Source: VRUE01 sp963817945 (lineage in GTDB: Bacteria > Actinomycetota > Thermoleophilia > Solirubrobacterales > 70-9). From it: DNA of 64,000 bases. The stretch is taken from contig CAWFQH010000005.1 in the NCBI GenBank assembly GCA_963817945.1, positions 372,001 through 436,000 on the forward strand, read 5' to 3'. The position numbers and the translations under genes are program-made. The notes under the pieces were generated by a model that searched no databases, was not told where the DNA came from, and was given only the letters and a program-made list of their open reading frames with translations. This document shows, piece by piece, positions 44,438 through 52,001 of the stretch; the stretch's first letter is position 1; every line of letters begins with the position of its first letter.

Positions 44438-44511
44438 CGCGCCCGCCAGGACTCGAACCTGGACATTCCCCGGAGGAAAAGCGGGAGCTCTATCCATTGA
44501 GCTACGGGCGC
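44438..44511 (-). tRNA. Arg-type tRNA-like gene, anticodon position UUC
   Basis: Acceptor GCGCCCG/CGGGCGC, D-arm GCTC/GAGC and T-arm CCAGG/CCTGG are intact and of tRNA-Arg type. The anticodon stem CCCGC/CCGGG has four pairs and a C-C mismatch next to the loop TTTTCCT, so positions 34-36 read UUC (a Glu anticodon) while CCT (Arg) is displaced by two. It lies 11 bp upstream of the Leu-type gene on the same strand. Confidence 0.55.
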
Positions 44512-45315
44512 ATGTAGTAGGGGTGGCGGGCCGGGGTCTCTGTCCAAGGGGAATCCCGGCCCGCTCGCTCATCTCACGGACATCGCCTCCCCTCGTGGGG
44601 ACAGGGGCAAAAAAGAGGGGAGCCAACGTGGCTCCCCCAAAGATCGGTCATGCGGCGCGATTCCGCGCAGGCCACGGGTTCCGTCTCGCGATAGACGGAT
44701 GTCCTCCAAAGCTGGATGTGCGAAGCGGCTTTCATTTGAACTTGCCTGCGAGCGGGTGTCTACGCCTTTCGCAGTCGGTCCCGGCGAACCGGGGTCGGCT
44801 GTCTGTTATTTGGGGATCATTAAGTCCCGGCCACGCTAGACAATCGATCGGATGCCCAGAACGACAAAGGGCCGCCGAAAGCCGAGGCGACCCTTCATCA
44901 AGTTGCTCGTAGAGGCAGCAACCGGCGTAGACAAGGCGCAGATTCGCACCGCCATCGGACGCTAAATGTGTCCACACGGCTACAGCGCTGCTGGAAGATG
45001 TTCCACCGACTTATTTGGCTTGTTAGAGCCCAATTCCGCGATGCGTAGCCCGGCGACCGAGATCGTGTGCCACAGCGAAAACGGTCCCAGAGCGCTTAAG
45101 CCCGCGTGGTGCTACACGCAGCCCAGGGTCAAAGCGCTGCAAAGCGCTGCCAACGCGCGTTAGATCGAATCTTGGGATGAACTGAACCGACAACTGCGGG
45201 GACGTTCTCAAGCAAACTGCTTGGGGTAGAACCACTCTGCCAGCGAGGTATCGCCGATGCACCCGACTTCCCGATCCCGCATTACGACCGGGCTAGCGAG
45301 TTTCGCTAGTCCCTC
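44512..45315. other. Right part of transposon, mostly without genes
   Basis: A GC-rich inverted repeat (GCGGGCCGGGG arm) lies at about 44525-44565, near the tRNA 5' end. A 37-codon frame is listed separately. The right terminal inverted repeat contains a small palindrome CTAGCGA-GTT-TCGCTAG at 45293-45309. I see no other gene. Confidence 0.4.
44852..44965 (+). CDS. Possible 37-aa basic protein
   Basis: ATG at 44852 opens PRTTKGRRKPRRPFIKLLVE followed by AATGVDKAQIRTAIGR and TAA. The composition is that of a small basic DNA- or RNA-binding protein. There is no strong ribosome site, so it may be a chance frame. Confidence 0.25.
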   Translation: MPRTTKGRRKPRRPFIKLLVEAATGVDKAQIRTAIGR

Positions 45316-46077
45316 CTAGAGCGGGCCGGGTTGATCGGCCACGTCGAGGCCCGCAGCGCTCCCCGGCGCCTGTGGTTCTTGAGCGAGCGCGGCGCCGATC
45401 TTCTCGTCGGTGCCGGCGAGGTGCAGGAGCGCCCCAAGCTGCTCGGCCCAAGGGAGACGGCGGGGCCGCTGCGCGCCCATACCTTCGCCGTCAACGAGGT
45501 CGGGATCAGCTTCCTCGAAGCGGCGCGGAAGCGCGGCGACGAATTCGGCCCGCTCTCCTGGCGCCACGAGATCGCTCACCCGATGAGCCGCGGGCGCGGA
45601 CGTTCGAGGCGCACGCTCTTCGCGGACGCCGTTCTCACCTACCTCCGACTCGAGGAGAAGCACATCGCGATCGAGCAGCGTCTTGTCGAGCTCGACCGCG
45701 CCACCCTCTCGGTCGACCGGCTCGTCTCCGAGCTGGCCCGCTACGCCCACCTATACCGTGCCGCCGACAAAAGAGGCGAGCCGCTGTGGCGCTCCCGCTA
45801 TGCCGTCTTCCCGCGAATCATCTGCGTGCTGGCCGGCGCCTCGCGCAAGGCCCTCGTCCGACGGCGCGAAGTGGCGCTGCTCCTGCTCGACAGCGATCCA
45901 TACCTCTCCAATGCCCCTGCGGTCGAGATCTCCTTCTGCCTGCTCGATGAGCTGAAGCGGCGCGGTCCCTTCGATCCGATCTTTCGCTCGGTCGGCGAGT
46001 CGAGGCGGGCGGTCGATTGGCTTGGGGAGGGCGGAGACGATGCTGATCCGGTCAGGGGCGAGGAGGCGGCGCGGTGA
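45316..46077 (+). pseudogene. Replication-relaxation protein, C-terminal fragment
   Basis: This continues the fragment at 42148 after the inserted transposon. Codons from 45316 read LERAGLIGHVEARSAPRRLWFL, in register with the intact homologue. FADAVLTYLRLEEKHIAIEQR and ELDRATLSVDRL are nearly the same as in the 291-aa protein at 58357. Without the transposon the gene would be about 300 codons. It probably makes no full protein now. Confidence 0.75.
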
Positions 46078-46289
46078 CGCCCGAGCCCGGCGACCTGACT
46101 CCCTCGCTCTCGGTCAAGGGCCGGGTGCGGGAGATCGCGGCGGCAGAGTCGCGGGCGCTGCGCGACCGCCAGATCGCCGCCGTCGGTCGCCTGCTGCGGC
46201 GGGCGGCGTTGATCTCAAAGCACGGCGACGCGCCACCCAGGACACGATCCTCTCCCTCGGCTTCGCGCCCTCGGAAACGGAAGCGATAG
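46074..46289 (+). CDS. Small basic protein following the relaxation gene
   Basis: 71 aa from GTG at 46074 in a GTGA overlap with the relaxation gene stop. VKGRVREIAAAESRALRDRQIAAVGRLLRRAALIS is a basic amphipathic helix; the tail is Arg/Ser/Pro-rich. The intact module also has a small gene after its relaxation gene, but the sequences are not clearly related. Function unknown. Confidence 0.45.
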   Translation: MTPEPGDLTPSLSVKGRVREIAAAESRALRDRQIAAVGRLLRRAALISKHGDAPPRTRSSPSASRPRKRKR

Positions 46290-46317
46290 CGGTATGTCCA
46301 TGAGCTATACTGAGCCA

Positions 46318-46581
46318 ATGGCGAAAGCGGCGAAGGTGATGGTCTCGATTCCCGACGAATTGTTGGAGCGGATCGACCGCGAGGCCGACGAGCGCGGCAC
46401 GAGCCGCAGCGGCTTCCTTCAGGAGGCGGCCCGGCGAGAGCTGGGCTGGCCCGACCCCGCCCGGATCGACGCCGCCCTCGATCGCGGCCGTGCCGCCCTT
46501 GCCGGGGCCGGGAGCTTCGAGGCGGTCGAGCTGATCCGCACCGAGCGGGAGGCGCGCGATGCCCGTGATCGACGTCGTTAG
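46318..46581 (+). CDS. Ribbon-helix-helix antitoxin (VapB-like)
   Basis: 87 aa from ATG at 46318; an ATG 24 bp upstream is possible. TATACT lies 6 nt before the chosen ATG, giving a leaderless transcript. KVMVSIPDELLERIDREADERGTSRSGFLQEAARRE is a CopG/MetJ-type ribbon-helix-helix, which binds the operon promoter. The acidic/basic C-terminal part should wrap the toxin. The toxin gene overlaps its 3' end by 23 bp. Confidence 0.85.
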   Translation: MAKAAKVMVSIPDELLERIDREADERGTSRSGFLQEAARRELGWPDPARIDAALDRGRAALAGAGSFEAVELIRTEREARDARDRRR

Positions 46582-47017
46582 CGATGCCAACCTCGCCCTC
46601 AAGTGGTTCCACGCCGAGGGCGAGGAGGAGGTAGAGGAGTCCCGCGCCCTGCTCGACGCGCACAGGGCGCGAACCGTCGCCCTCAGCGTGCTCGACCTGA
46701 CGGCCTATGAGGTCGGCAACGCGCTCATGCGCGGCCGTGCCGCCGCCGGCCCCGATCAGGTCGCCACGGTGCTCGAAGCGCTCGCCGAGGTTTGCCCGGC
46801 GCTTCGGCCCGATCCGAGCGACCTTCGCCGCGCGACCGAGCTGGCTGCCGAGCACGACCTGACCCTCTACGACGCTGCCTACGCGGCGGTGGCCGAGAAC
46901 CGCGAGGCGACACTGGCGACGCTCGACCGAGCGCTTCTCGACGCCGGCCTCGGCACCCGGCCGAGCGAGCTTGCGACGAGGCTTGCGGACGAGACGAACG
47001 GAGGTGGTTCCCGATAA
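46559..47017 (+). CDS. PIN-domain toxin (VapC-like ribonuclease)
   Basis: 152 aa. The four acidic PIN positions are seen: VSDANLALKW (D), YEVGNAL (E), TLYDAAYAAVA (D) and ATLDRALLDA (D). VapC toxins cut tRNA or rRNA in a Mg-dependent reaction. It is encoded with the ribbon-helix-helix antitoxin and ends in a 4-bp overlap with the recombinase gene, so the toxin-antitoxin pair and recombinase are transcribed together. Confidence 0.88.
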   Translation: MPVIDVVSDANLALKWFHAEGEEEVEESRALLDAHRARTVALSVLDLTAYEVGNALMRGRAAAGPDQVATVLEALAEVCPALRPDPSDLRRATELAAEHDLTLYDAAYAAVAENREATLATLDRALLDAGLGTRPSELATRLADETNGGGSR

Positions 47018-48837
47018 GGGTCGCCTTCTACGGCCGCGTCTCCACCGACGACGCGCAGGACCCCTCGCTCTCGATCCCGCGCCAGCTTCGGAAATGCAAC
47101 GAGGCGTTGGCTCCGATCGGAGAGAAGGTCGGCCCGACCTATTGGGAAGTCGACAGCGGGCGCAAGGATCTGGAGGACCGAGGCCAGTGCGACTGGCGCG
47201 CCGAGGTCGCCGTCCCCTGCGTCGGGGACATGCACAAGCTGCTGGCCGACGCCGAAGCCGCCGCCTTCGACGCGGTGATAGTCGAATCGATCGATCGCGT
47301 CTCGCGCATGACCTTCGACGGCACGCGGGTCGAACGCGAGCTGGAGAAGCGCGACATCCCCCTGCTCGCGGCCGATGAGCCGCTGAACTCAAGCGCCACC
47401 GCGATCCTCACCAGGCGGGTCAAGCAAGGCGTCGCCGAGTGGTACGTGCGCGATCTGATCGAGCGCAGCCGCGCCGGCATGGAAGAGTCGGTGCGCCAGG
47501 GTTGGCACACCGGAGGCCCCGCCCCCTACGGCTACCTGCTGGAGCCCCACCCCCACCCCAATCAGCAGAAGGCGCGCGAAGGGCGAAAGAAGCACCGGCT
47601 CATCGTCGACACGGTGCGCGGGCCGATCGCCTTGCTGATCTTCACTTGGTACGTCGAGGACGAAATGGGGCTCGGCGCGATCTGCGAGCGCCTGAACTCC
47701 GACCTCGACCGCTACCCGCCGCCCAAGCGCAACCGCAAGGACGAGAACGGCCTGCCGCAGACCTGGAGCAAGTCACAGCTCCACTCGCTGCTGCGCAATC
47801 CCAAGTACACCGGCTACAACGTCTGGGGGCGCCACGACAAACGGCGCGGCCGCCCGGTCAAACGCCCCCGCGACCAGTGGGTATGGAGCGCGGAGCCCAC
47901 GCACGAGGCGATTGTCAGCCGCGAGCTGTTCGATGCCGTCGAGGAGCGCGCCCAGCAGCGCAACGCCCCGGCGAACGGGCATCGGCCGAAGGCATACCCA
48001 CAGCGGCAGGGCAAGCGTGCCGGCCGCCTCTACGTAATGCGCGGGCGGGTCTACTGCGGGCTCTGCGGGCGGCGCATGGAGGGCAGCTGCCAACGCGACG
48101 AGCACTGGATGCGCTGTCAGTACGTGAGCCGGCGCGGGGTGGCCGCAGCCGATCTATCCGACCACCCGCGCGTGCTCGGGATCAAGGAGTCCGTTCTTAT
48201 CGACGCCGTGCGCGGCTTCATGGGCGAGCGGCTGTTCGGACCCGAGCGCCTGACTCTCCTGCGTGAGGAGCTTCTTGACGCTGCGACTGAGGGTGCTTGG
48301 CAGGAGCGCGACTCCGAGCTCGCCCGCCTGCACGCCGAGGACAAGGAGGTACAGCAAGCGCTCTATCGCCAATCGCTGCGCCTGGAGGAGCATGACGATC
48401 CTGAGCATCCGGTGGTCAAGCTGGCCACTCAGCGAATCGAAGAGCTAAGCGGGAAGGCAAAGGCGATCACAGCGCAGATCGCCGAGCTGGGAGCGAGCCA
48501 GCGTGAGGAGCCGCGCCGCGAGGACATCGAAGCGATCCTCACCGAAGTGCCCGACCTGCGCGACGTGTTGGCGCAGGCCGAGGGCGAGGAGCTGGTCGAG
48601 CTGCTTGACGCCTTCGACGTGCAGGTGACGTACGACAAGCCAAACCGGACCTTGGAGGTGAGTGCGCTGCTCGGCAGCGACTTCGTTTCCAGCCCCGATG
48701 CGAAGCGACCGCCTGGTGGGCGGTCGCAGGATTCGTCCATAGCGGGGGAACGACCCGGTCTTAGAAGGGCGCCTCCGGTGCCTCTCGAATCGGTCGTGAA
48801 AACCACTGCTGAAGCCAAAAAACCGCATCGAAGATAA
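47014..48837 (+). CDS. Large serine recombinase, start codon apparently ATA
   Basis: About 607 aa. The resolvase domain begins RVAFYGRVSTDD (catalytic serine) with VIVESIDRVSRM. A recombinase domain follows (LLRNPKYTGYNVWGRH), then a zinc-ribbon (RVYCGLCGRRMEGSC...RCQYVS) and coiled coil. Homology starts right at 47014, where the codon is ATA, 9 nt after GGAGG, overlapping the toxin stop as ATAA. An ancestral ATGA is the simple explanation. The gene may be silent, or use ATA or the distant TTG at 46792. Confidence 0.8.
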   Translation: MRVAFYGRVSTDDAQDPSLSIPRQLRKCNEALAPIGEKVGPTYWEVDSGRKDLEDRGQCDWRAEVAVPCVGDMHKLLADAEAAAFDAVIVESIDRVSRMTFDGTRVERELEKRDIPLLAADEPLNSSATAILTRRVKQGVAEWYVRDLIERSRAGMEESVRQGWHTGGPAPYGYLLEPHPHPNQQKAREGRKKHRLIVDTVRGPIALLIFTWYVEDEMGLGAICERLNSDLDRYPPPKRNRKDENGLPQTWSKSQLHSLLRNPKYTGYNVWGRHDKRRGRPVKRPRDQWVWSAEPTHEAIVSRELFDAVEERAQQRNAPANGHRPKAYPQRQGKRAGRLYVMRGRVYCGLCGRRMEGSCQRDEHWMRCQYVSRRGVAAADLSDHPRVLGIKESVLIDAVRGFMGERLFGPERLTLLREELLDAATEGAWQERDSELARLHAEDKEVQQALYRQSLRLEEHDDPEHPVVKLATQRIEELSGKAKAITAQIAELGASQREEPRREDIEAILTEVPDLRDVLAQAEGEELVELLDAFDVQVTYDKPNRTLEVSALLGSDFVSSPDAKRPPGGRSQDSSIAGERPGLRRAPPVPLESVVKTTAEAKKPHRR

Positions 48838-48912
48838 CTGGCCAAAAACCGGCGCTCGAAAAGAGGCCTTGATCTGGGCAGCATGGCGGGCTACGTTCGC
48901 CGGCCGCAAGAC

Positions 48913-48975
48913 ATAAACGGCCCCGGCGGCGCGCTAAACGCCCCGGGGCCCGGCACCGAAGAAGCAACCTTCGAT
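48913..48975 (+). promoter_or_regulatory. Structured leader with bulged hairpin, copy 2
   Basis: Hairpin at 48919-48950: outer stem GGCCCCGG/CCGGGGCC, bulged C at 48927, inner stem GGCG/CGCC, loop CGCTAAA, then GGCACCGAA and AACCTTCG before ATG 48974. Four base pairs differ from copy 1 with pairing kept. The frame after this ATG is short; a nearby frame (HRVLLGMLAPQSEAAL) resembles the winged-helix gene of copy 1, as if decayed. The 48838-49070 gap holds no other feature. Confidence 0.6.
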
Positions 48976-49070
48976 GCGCGACCGATTCTCCCAGAGCACC
49001 GCGTGCTCTTGGGGATGCTGGCTCCTCAATCCGAGGCGGCTCTTCGGTGCCCTACCGAGAGGAGGGCACC

Positions 49071-49469
49071 ATGCCCCGCAGCACCATCACCATCGACCGC
49101 AACCAGCGCGACGGGCTCTACGAACTGGTCCGCAACCACCTCGGCAGCGTCGGCGACCTCTGGGACGCCCTGGAGCGTGACAAGGACTTCGTCACAGCCG
49201 AGCGGCTCGGCTTGGAGTTCGGCGAAGACTTCCGGCTGCTGGAGGACATCGGCTGGAGTGAGGAGGACGGCCGGGAGGAGGTCGAGCTGACCATGCGGGC
49301 CCATGACCTGATGGAAACGCTCAAGCGACTCCAGGGCGAAGCCGGCCTGATCCTCACCGGGGTCGAGGGAGGTAGCGAGGACGCCGAGACGAACAAGCGG
49401 TTCCGCCGCGGCTATGAGACGTGCGAGAGCGTGCTGGCCGGGCTCGACGGCTCCCCCGGAGGCCGGTAG
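49071..49469 (+). CDS. Hypothetical protein of accessory region
   Basis: 132 aa, ATG with GAGGAGG 5 nt upstream. It starts with RSTITIDRNQRDGLYELVRNHL and is mostly helical and acidic (LEFGEDFRLLEDIGWSEEDG); no known motif is seen. It is the first of four genes with 1-8 bp spacing or overlap (SSB-like, XRE, XRE), so it is probably part of the element's regulation or replication operon. Confidence 0.6.
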   Translation: MPRSTITIDRNQRDGLYELVRNHLGSVGDLWDALERDKDFVTAERLGLEFGEDFRLLEDIGWSEEDGREEVELTMRAHDLMETLKRLQGEAGLILTGVEGGSEDAETNKRFRRGYETCESVLAGLDGSPGGR

Positions 49470-49471
49470 CC

Positions 49472-49888
49472 ATGTGCGGACATCGAGCGGGGCGGCGCCG
49501 GTTGCGCTTTCCCGAGGCGACGCCGCCCGGCCTCAACCACTCGATCGTGACCGGGACCCTGATCGACGACCCGCGCTTGGCGCGAAGCCCGACTGACGAG
49601 TCGATCGTCCTGCTCGAGGTCGAGTTCCCGGTGGCCGATCCCGAGCAGCCGCAACTGCTGTGGACCTGGGCGAGCTGCCAGATCGAAGTTCCGGACGCGC
49701 TCGCCGATCGGCATGAGATCCGCAAGCTGCGGCGCGGCGACTCGATCCTCGCCGCCGGCCAGCTCAGCAACCGCTGGACGGCCGAACCCGGATACACCGG
49801 CAAGCGCGATGCGATCGTCGCGGCCCTCGTCCACGCCGGCCTGCCGGCGGACGCCGAGGAGCTGATCGTCCCGGGAGACGAGCCGTGA
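49472..49888 (+). CDS. Putative OB-fold / SSB-like protein
   Basis: 138 aa from ATG at 49472. After a basic N-terminus, SIVTGTLIDDPRLARSPTDESIVLLEVEF, then ALADRHEIRKLRRGDSILAAGQL and SNRW follow the strand pattern of single-stranded DNA-binding proteins (beta1 with a DPxL element, later GDxVxVxGxL). Homology is weak, so this is an inference. An SSB suits a conjugative element. The next gene starts in a GTGA overlap. Confidence 0.45.
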   Translation: MCGHRAGRRRLRFPEATPPGLNHSIVTGTLIDDPRLARSPTDESIVLLEVEFPVADPEQPQLLWTWASCQIEVPDALADRHEIRKLRRGDSILAAGQLSNRWTAEPGYTGKRDAIVAALVHAGLPADAEELIVPGDEP

Positions 49889-50232
49889 GCCCGCGCGCAC
49901 CGGCGCTGGCGCCGCCGACCGAGGAGCTGAAGGCGCGCTTCGGGCGCAACCTGACCCGCTGTCGCGAGCGAGCCGACGTCTCCCAGGAAGAGCTGGGCTT
50001 CCGCGCCTCGCTGCACCGCACCGAGATCAGCCTGCTTGAGCGCGGCGAGCGGATGCCACGTGTCGATACCGCCGTGCGGATCGCCGGCAGCCTCGGCGTA
50101 CCGCTCGACGAACTCGCGCTCGGCCTGGAGTGGAAGCCCGGCTACACGATCGTCGTGCCCGGCGAGTGGGACGTGGTCGAGCGGCCGGGATCGGATAACG
50201 GCGACCAGCCAGCAGACGATCCCGATGGCTGA
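49885..50232 (+). CDS. XRE-family regulator
   Basis: 115 aa from GTG at 49885. LKARFGRNLTRCRERADVSQEELGFRASLHRTEISLLERGERMPR is a full XRE domain, closely similar to the transposon XRE at 42691. The C-terminal 40 residues (LEWKPGYTIVVPGEWDVVERP) are extra. It overlaps the next XRE gene by 8 bp (ATGGCTGA), the same overlap geometry as in the transposon pair. Confidence 0.87.
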   Translation: MSPRAPALAPPTEELKARFGRNLTRCRERADVSQEELGFRASLHRTEISLLERGERMPRVDTAVRIAGSLGVPLDELALGLEWKPGYTIVVPGEWDVVERPGSDNGDQPADDPDG

Positions 50233-50521
50233 ACCGGCCGCCGCGTTCAGCTTCAAGGCCAAGGCGCGCTTCGCGGACAACCTCTACCGCGCCCGCGAGC
50301 GCGCCGGCCTCTCGCAGAAGGACGCGGCGGCCCGCGCCGCCCTCACCCCCGCCCGCCTCGACAAGATCGAGGGCGGCGAGGCGATCCCCCGCTTCGACAT
50401 CCTGATCCGGCTCTCCGGCGCCTACTCGATGTCGGTCGGAGAGCTGGTCGATGGCGTCACCTGGAAGCCGGGCTGGGTCGAGGATTCCGGTCCGGCCGAG
50501 TACCTCGTCTCCGACGAGTAG
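50225..50521 (+). CDS. XRE-family regulator
   Basis: 98 aa from ATG at 50225. FADNLYRARERAGLSQKDAAARAALTPARLDKIEGGEAIPRFDIL is an XRE domain, followed by VGELVDGVTWKPGW, a tail shared with the preceding XRE protein (LELALGLEWKPGY-like). The pair could bind as homo- or heterodimers. It ends 15 bp before a perfect palindrome at the kinase promoter, a plausible target. Confidence 0.85.
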   Translation: MAEPAAAFSFKAKARFADNLYRARERAGLSQKDAAARAALTPARLDKIEGGEAIPRFDILIRLSGAYSMSVGELVDGVTWKPGWVEDSGPAEYLVSDE

Positions 50522-50535
50522 CTCAACGCTGCTGC

Positions 50536-50559
50536 ATTCTCGCGCAAAAGCGCGAGAAT
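50536..50559. promoter_or_regulatory. Operator-like palindrome at the kinase promoter
   Basis: Perfect 10-bp arms ATTCTCGCGC and GCGCGAGAAT around AAAA. GAATAT at its right edge lies 6 nt before the kinase ATG, so binding here would block the promoter. The adjacent XRE proteins are the natural candidates to bind it. Confidence 0.6.
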
Positions 50560-50567
50560 ATGCGGCC

Positions 50568-51950
50568 ATGCAACAGGACACGGTGCTCAACACGAACGGT
50601 TGGATTCCAGATCAACGCGAGCTTGACCGAGGTGCCAACTCCGCTGTCTTCCTAGCCCGCCGAGATGGGGAGATTGCGGTCCTCAAGGTCTGCTCCGCTC
50701 GGCGGCCCGAGTCTGAGCGTTACAAGCGATTCGTAGCCGAGATACAGGCGCTCGAAGAGCTCTCTGACGAGCCGGGCGTAATGCGAGTCCTCGATTCGGA
50801 AGTTCCAACTCCCGGGAAGGGACTGTTTCCGTGGTACGTCATGCCGCAGGGCGTTCCACTCAGCAAACTTCGCTCAGAGGCACCGCTCGACGAGATAATT
50901 CCGGGCCTCGCGTCTATTGCAGAGACGCTTCAGGCTATGCATGATCGTGATTATTCACATCGAGACGTAAAGCCATCAAATCTCTTCGCCATGGAGGACG
51001 GAACGTATGTCGTCGGCGACTTCGGCTTGGTTGGGGTACCCGAAGAGATCCGTAAGTCATTGACGCGCGAGGGAGGCTCGCTAGGCCCAGCGAACTTCAT
51101 GGCCCCCGAGATGCTTGAGTACGTTCCGGGCACGGATGCTCGCCCAGCCGACGTCTATTCACTCGCCAAGAGCATTTGGGCCTTGGCGGCGAAACGCCGC
51201 TTTCCGCTGCCAGGCCACCAGCGTTCTGATGCTCGGGAGTCCCTGGCCGCGCTCTTGGGTGAGGATCGAGCCAACGACCTTGATCGGCTTATCCAGGCGG
51301 CCACGGAGCACGACCCGAGCCGTCGCCCAACGATGGCCGAGACGGCGACCGCGCTGGAAGCGTGGGTCGAGACCCACGCGGGCGAGCGGAATGACGAAGA
51401 GGGAGATGAACTGGCCGCTGCCATTGCGGGAGCGCGGGCTCGTCTATCCAATCATCTGAGCGAGGCGGAGTCTGCTGCGACTGACCTGGAGCATGCACAG
51501 GGGGCGTTCGACCAACTCATCGACACGATGAACCCCAACTTCATCGCTCTCTCGCGGGTTGGCGGAAGCAACGACACCGTTAGCGAAGATCAAATGCTCG
51601 ACGCGACGCTTGGTCATCCCTTCCTTGAAGAGCTGGGCAGACCTCTGATTGTCTGGCGCAACCAGGTTTTCGTCTACACGCAGCTAGGCGACACGCACGA
51701 CGGGGTCCGTTTGGCGATTGCTTGCGCCACTGCCCTATATGAAGGTCAGGAGATGGCCTCCGCTGTCGGGATTCTCGTCTATGAGGTACCGCCCACGCTT
51801 GGATCGGACGGTTTCGCCTGGCACGACAGCTTTGAAGCTCCGGTCGGCACGCTGATGGTGAGCCAGGAAACGCAGCGCTTGGCGCAACGAGCAAGAGAGC
51901 AGATGCCCGCCGCAATCACGAGCTTTTCCGACCTTGCTCAGCGACTCTGA
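50568..51950 (+). CDS. Serine/threonine protein kinase with unknown C-terminal domain
   Basis: 460 aa. Eukaryotic-type kinase motifs: IAVLKVCSA (ATP-lysine, about residue 37), YSHRDVKPSNLF (catalytic loop, about 128-139), VGDFGLVG (Mg-binding DFG, about 149), APEML, and DVYSLAKSIWALA. After residue about 275 there is a coiled-coil-like acidic stretch and then a soluble domain of about 160 aa (MLDATLGHPFLEELGRPLIVWRN) not recognised. There is no membrane segment or PASTA domain. A solitary cytosolic kinase in a mobile region, beside XRE genes and an operator, may be a defence or control gene. Confidence 0.87.
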   Translation: MQQDTVLNTNGWIPDQRELDRGANSAVFLARRDGEIAVLKVCSARRPESERYKRFVAEIQALEELSDEPGVMRVLDSEVPTPGKGLFPWYVMPQGVPLSKLRSEAPLDEIIPGLASIAETLQAMHDRDYSHRDVKPSNLFAMEDGTYVVGDFGLVGVPEEIRKSLTREGGSLGPANFMAPEMLEYVPGTDARPADVYSLAKSIWALAAKRRFPLPGHQRSDARESLAALLGEDRANDLDRLIQAATEHDPSRRPTMAETATALEAWVETHAGERNDEEGDELAAAIAGARARLSNHLSEAESAATDLEHAQGAFDQLIDTMNPNFIALSRVGGSNDTVSEDQMLDATLGHPFLEELGRPLIVWRNQVFVYTQLGDTHDGVRLAIACATALYEGQEMASAVGILVYEVPPTLGSDGFAWHDSFEAPVGTLMVSQETQRLAQRAREQMPAAITSFSDLAQRL

Positions 51951-52001
51951 TAAATCCGCAGCCTTAGCGAGCTGCGATGGTCTGATTGCACAGAGCGTGC
52001 A

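Larger units (their letters stand above)
42302..45315. mobile_element. IS5-like transposon (3014 bp) with passenger genes
   Basis: It is flanked by a CTAG duplication (42298-42301 and 45316-45319), the YTAR-type target of the IS5 family. Ends are imperfect inverted repeats GAGGGTCTCGCGAAAC and GAGGGACTAGCGAAAC (14/16). Removing it joins two fragments of a relaxation-family gene in frame. It carries an IS5/IS4-type DDE transposase, a winged-helix gene, an XRE gene, a structured leader and two tRNA-like genes. Confidence 0.75.

Noticed and set aside
44058..44912. 284-codon plus-strand frame through the tRNA-like genes
   Set aside because: It reads antisense tRNAs and a terminator; composition and lack of motifs show it is spurious.
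46052..47392. 446-codon minus-strand frame over the toxin-antitoxin and recombinase genes
   Set aside because: Arg/Pro-rich shadow of three well-supported plus-strand genes.
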